In this document: piece by piece, positions 62,156-64,000 of the stretch | Numbering within the stretch: position 1 is the first letter of the stretch | How the letters are laid out: every line of letters starts with the position of its first letter | Assembly: GCA_013396655.1 (NCBI GenBank) | Contig: WBMV01004262.1 | Span: 124,001-188,000 of the forward strand | DNA: 64,000 nt | From: Campylorhamphus procurvoides | Taxonomy: Eukaryota > Chordata > Aves > Passeriformes > Dendrocolaptidae | Direction of reading: 5' to 3' | Position numbers and translations under genes: made by a program | Notes under the pieces: generated by a model | The model's database searches: none | Told to the model about the DNA's origin: nothing | Seen by the model: the letters and a program-made list of their open reading frames with translations, nothing else

Positions 62156-64000
62156 AAACAGAATATCATCGCGCTGTGCTAAAATGCTGCAATGCGATGA
62201 CATTTAGATCTACATGCTCCAAGAGCTATTTGTACCACAAAGTCAAACCTTTCTTAAACTGGTGGTGGCACCTGGCTGGAGAGCAAATCTGTGAGATAAA
62301 GATGTAGCATATAAACAGTATAAAAGAAAGGCAGAAAAGATGTTTTGGCAGACAGCTAAATTCAGGGGACAAGATTTTTAGCACGGCATGATAGGCATTA
62401 AAATACCCATAATTATTTGAAGCCCAGGGTAAAATCACGTGTTTCAACATAATCCCTGATTATCAATAGTGATTATTCTCTGGATGGTCCCACTGACTTC
62501 CTGAGAAAACAGTTTTAAAAGTGTAATTTTTATTAAGAAGCTATTTTTTAAAGGGAAAGAAAATTCATGAAATTCTTTTACTTCTATTTCTTTTCTTTTT
62601 ACCATCTTATATTTCCCTCAAATAATTGAAACAAACTGAAAAATTGAAACAGTGCCCCAAATGTTTTAAAGTTATCATTAGAGGAGATTAGGATATCAAA
62701 ATCTGGAAACCAAAACTTCTGAATGAAAAACCTGAGAGGCTTCAGATTCCAAAGGTATATTTTCAATTAAGCAATAATGAACTTCTACTTGTTGTTGAAA
62801 ATGAAACAAAAATATTATAAGAGGTGTTGTGGGGAAAAAAAAACAAACTAAAATATTGTAAAACATTTGAAGGTCTAGAAATATTTTCCAGTTTTTTAAA
62901 ATATTTATGTGTCCTCATATTTTCGAAAAAATACTTGGGAAGTCCTGACTGATGGAAATAAAGGGATATAGATCTACCCTTGCATCAGGAGTTTAATATT
63001 TTATAATTTTATCTTTCAGAGAATTACTGATCATCCTAGGCCATGAATTCAGTAAATGAACATGTCATGCAGTCTTAAAGACCTCTGTTAGGATCAAGCT
63101 TGCCTGAGTTCTATATGTCTAGGATTCTCATGGTTGTAAAGAGACTCCTCCGAGCATTTACCAGACCAAAGTGACAATAACAAATCCATTAGCTTCCAGT
63201 GCTGCGCTTCCAGCTCCTAGTGAAGTCAGCAGGAATTGTAGCTGCCATGATACTCTTAGGGCTGGGCCCTCTTTTCTTCACACAGAAATTTTGCTGAAAC
63301 AACAAAGAAGTTTTGAGATTTGGTAATCGACATATGTCATACCATTTCAACATGATTTTTGTACATCCATTTCAAAAGCAGCCTGGATGTTCAGCCAATG
63401 ATGCAGCTGGCCCTTTTCCAAGCTAAACAGGATGGCCGCTTCAGCTTACCACTCTTGCAGGCTCTCACAGAATTGGAGGTAACATGCAATCAGGTACATG
63501 AGACCATATTACATACTGGCAAATTTCTTCCCATGGAAAATGAAAATATTATAATCATAGGATATTATAATTATTTTCAATGTGGTTAAATTTAAAGACT
63601 GAATTAATCCCCAGTGTAATTCTACTGATTTGATCAGAGTTATACAGGAACTAATGTGGTCTTAGAGAATTACAACCATGAATATACAGAGTTACAGAGT
63701 TGTTGTTTCTGTATATGAAATCTTATCCTAATTTCCGATCTCACCTACACATTTTATTTTGAAACTAGTCTAATACTGCTAAATTAATTACTCGTAAAGA
63801 AATGCCTGTGTAATTAAGACAAAAGGTCAAGTTTTTGAATTTGAGCAGTGTTCCTATAACGAGAGGGTATTTGACCCACATCCCACAAACTTGCCATCCT
63901 TTAATTCTCTGAGAAGTACTCAGTAGCTGTATCTAAATAGCAGGACTTTACGGCAGTCTGATTGCCAGTTTGCCAGAAGAGAAAGAGGTGGGGACGGATA
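62156..64000. other. Non-coding AT-rich stretch
   Basis: No gene, RNA or transposon recognised. The 76-codon frame at 63359-63589 (QPMMQLALFQAKQDGRF in its middle) has no recognised family. The window ends in ordinary AT-rich sequence. Confidence 0.5.

Noticed and set aside
1..64000. CRISPR arrays, operons, prophage or bacterial insertion sequences
   Set aside because: No regularly spaced repeats and no dense long open frames. The CR1 and SINE sequences show vertebrate (avian) DNA.

Overview
The window looks like about 64 kb of songbird (passerine) nuclear DNA. Two pieces of sequence point there. At about 29921-30046 is a 5'-truncated CR1 LINE 3' end on the minus strand. At about 61570-61703 is a composite element whose 5' half reads like tRNA-Ile with A- and B-box promoter motifs and whose 3' half is a CR1 tail ending in ATTCTGTG-type octamers. 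That architecture matches the TguSINE1 type first described in zebra finch. The window is AT-rich, poor in CpG and sparse in repeats, and has no bacterial-style gene packing.

No complete protein-coding gene could be recognised. The many short open frames lack family motifs, and the longest (233 codons, 49995-50696 minus) looks like chance openness over a GC-richer patch. The best coding-like signals are on the minus strand: three exon-like segments between 41496 and 43992 with plausible splice sites, and one 175-bp exon-like segment at 31803-31977. All are low confidence. They could be diverged exons, lncRNA exons or gene remnants.

Layout. 1-4559 is AT-rich, with a G/T-rich tract. 4560-5190 may be a solo LTR. 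5191-18100 is mostly featureless, with a 31-bp tandem duplication (13468-13529), a CA repeat and a poly-T tract. 18120-21760 has the texture of conserved non-coding DNA: homeodomain-type TAAT clusters and a perfect PBX-MEIS/PREP decamer at 21409-21418. 21895-21974 is a GGAA/GGGA purine tract. 21975-37490 is mostly unannotatable, with the CR1 and the 31.8-kb exon candidate. 37500-38420 is a second enhancer-like block. 41496-43992 holds the exon-like segments, split by a probable solo LTR (about 42218-43286) that carries an internal promoter-motif duplication and is followed by a 25-bp tandem repeat. 47221-47268 contains two back-to-back perfect hairpins. 55652-55931 is an exact 140-bp tandem duplication. 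57144-57174 is a TTTTC pentamer repeat. 59783-59803 is a G-quadruplex motif. 61570-61703 is the SINE, followed by a cluster of inverted repeats at 62089-62155.

Overall the window is best read as an intergenic desert or very large intron next to a developmentally regulated gene. Its function, if any, would lie in cis-regulatory elements. No new defence, mobile or biosynthetic system is visible. Regulatory-block calls rest on motif texture alone, because conservation could not be tested here.
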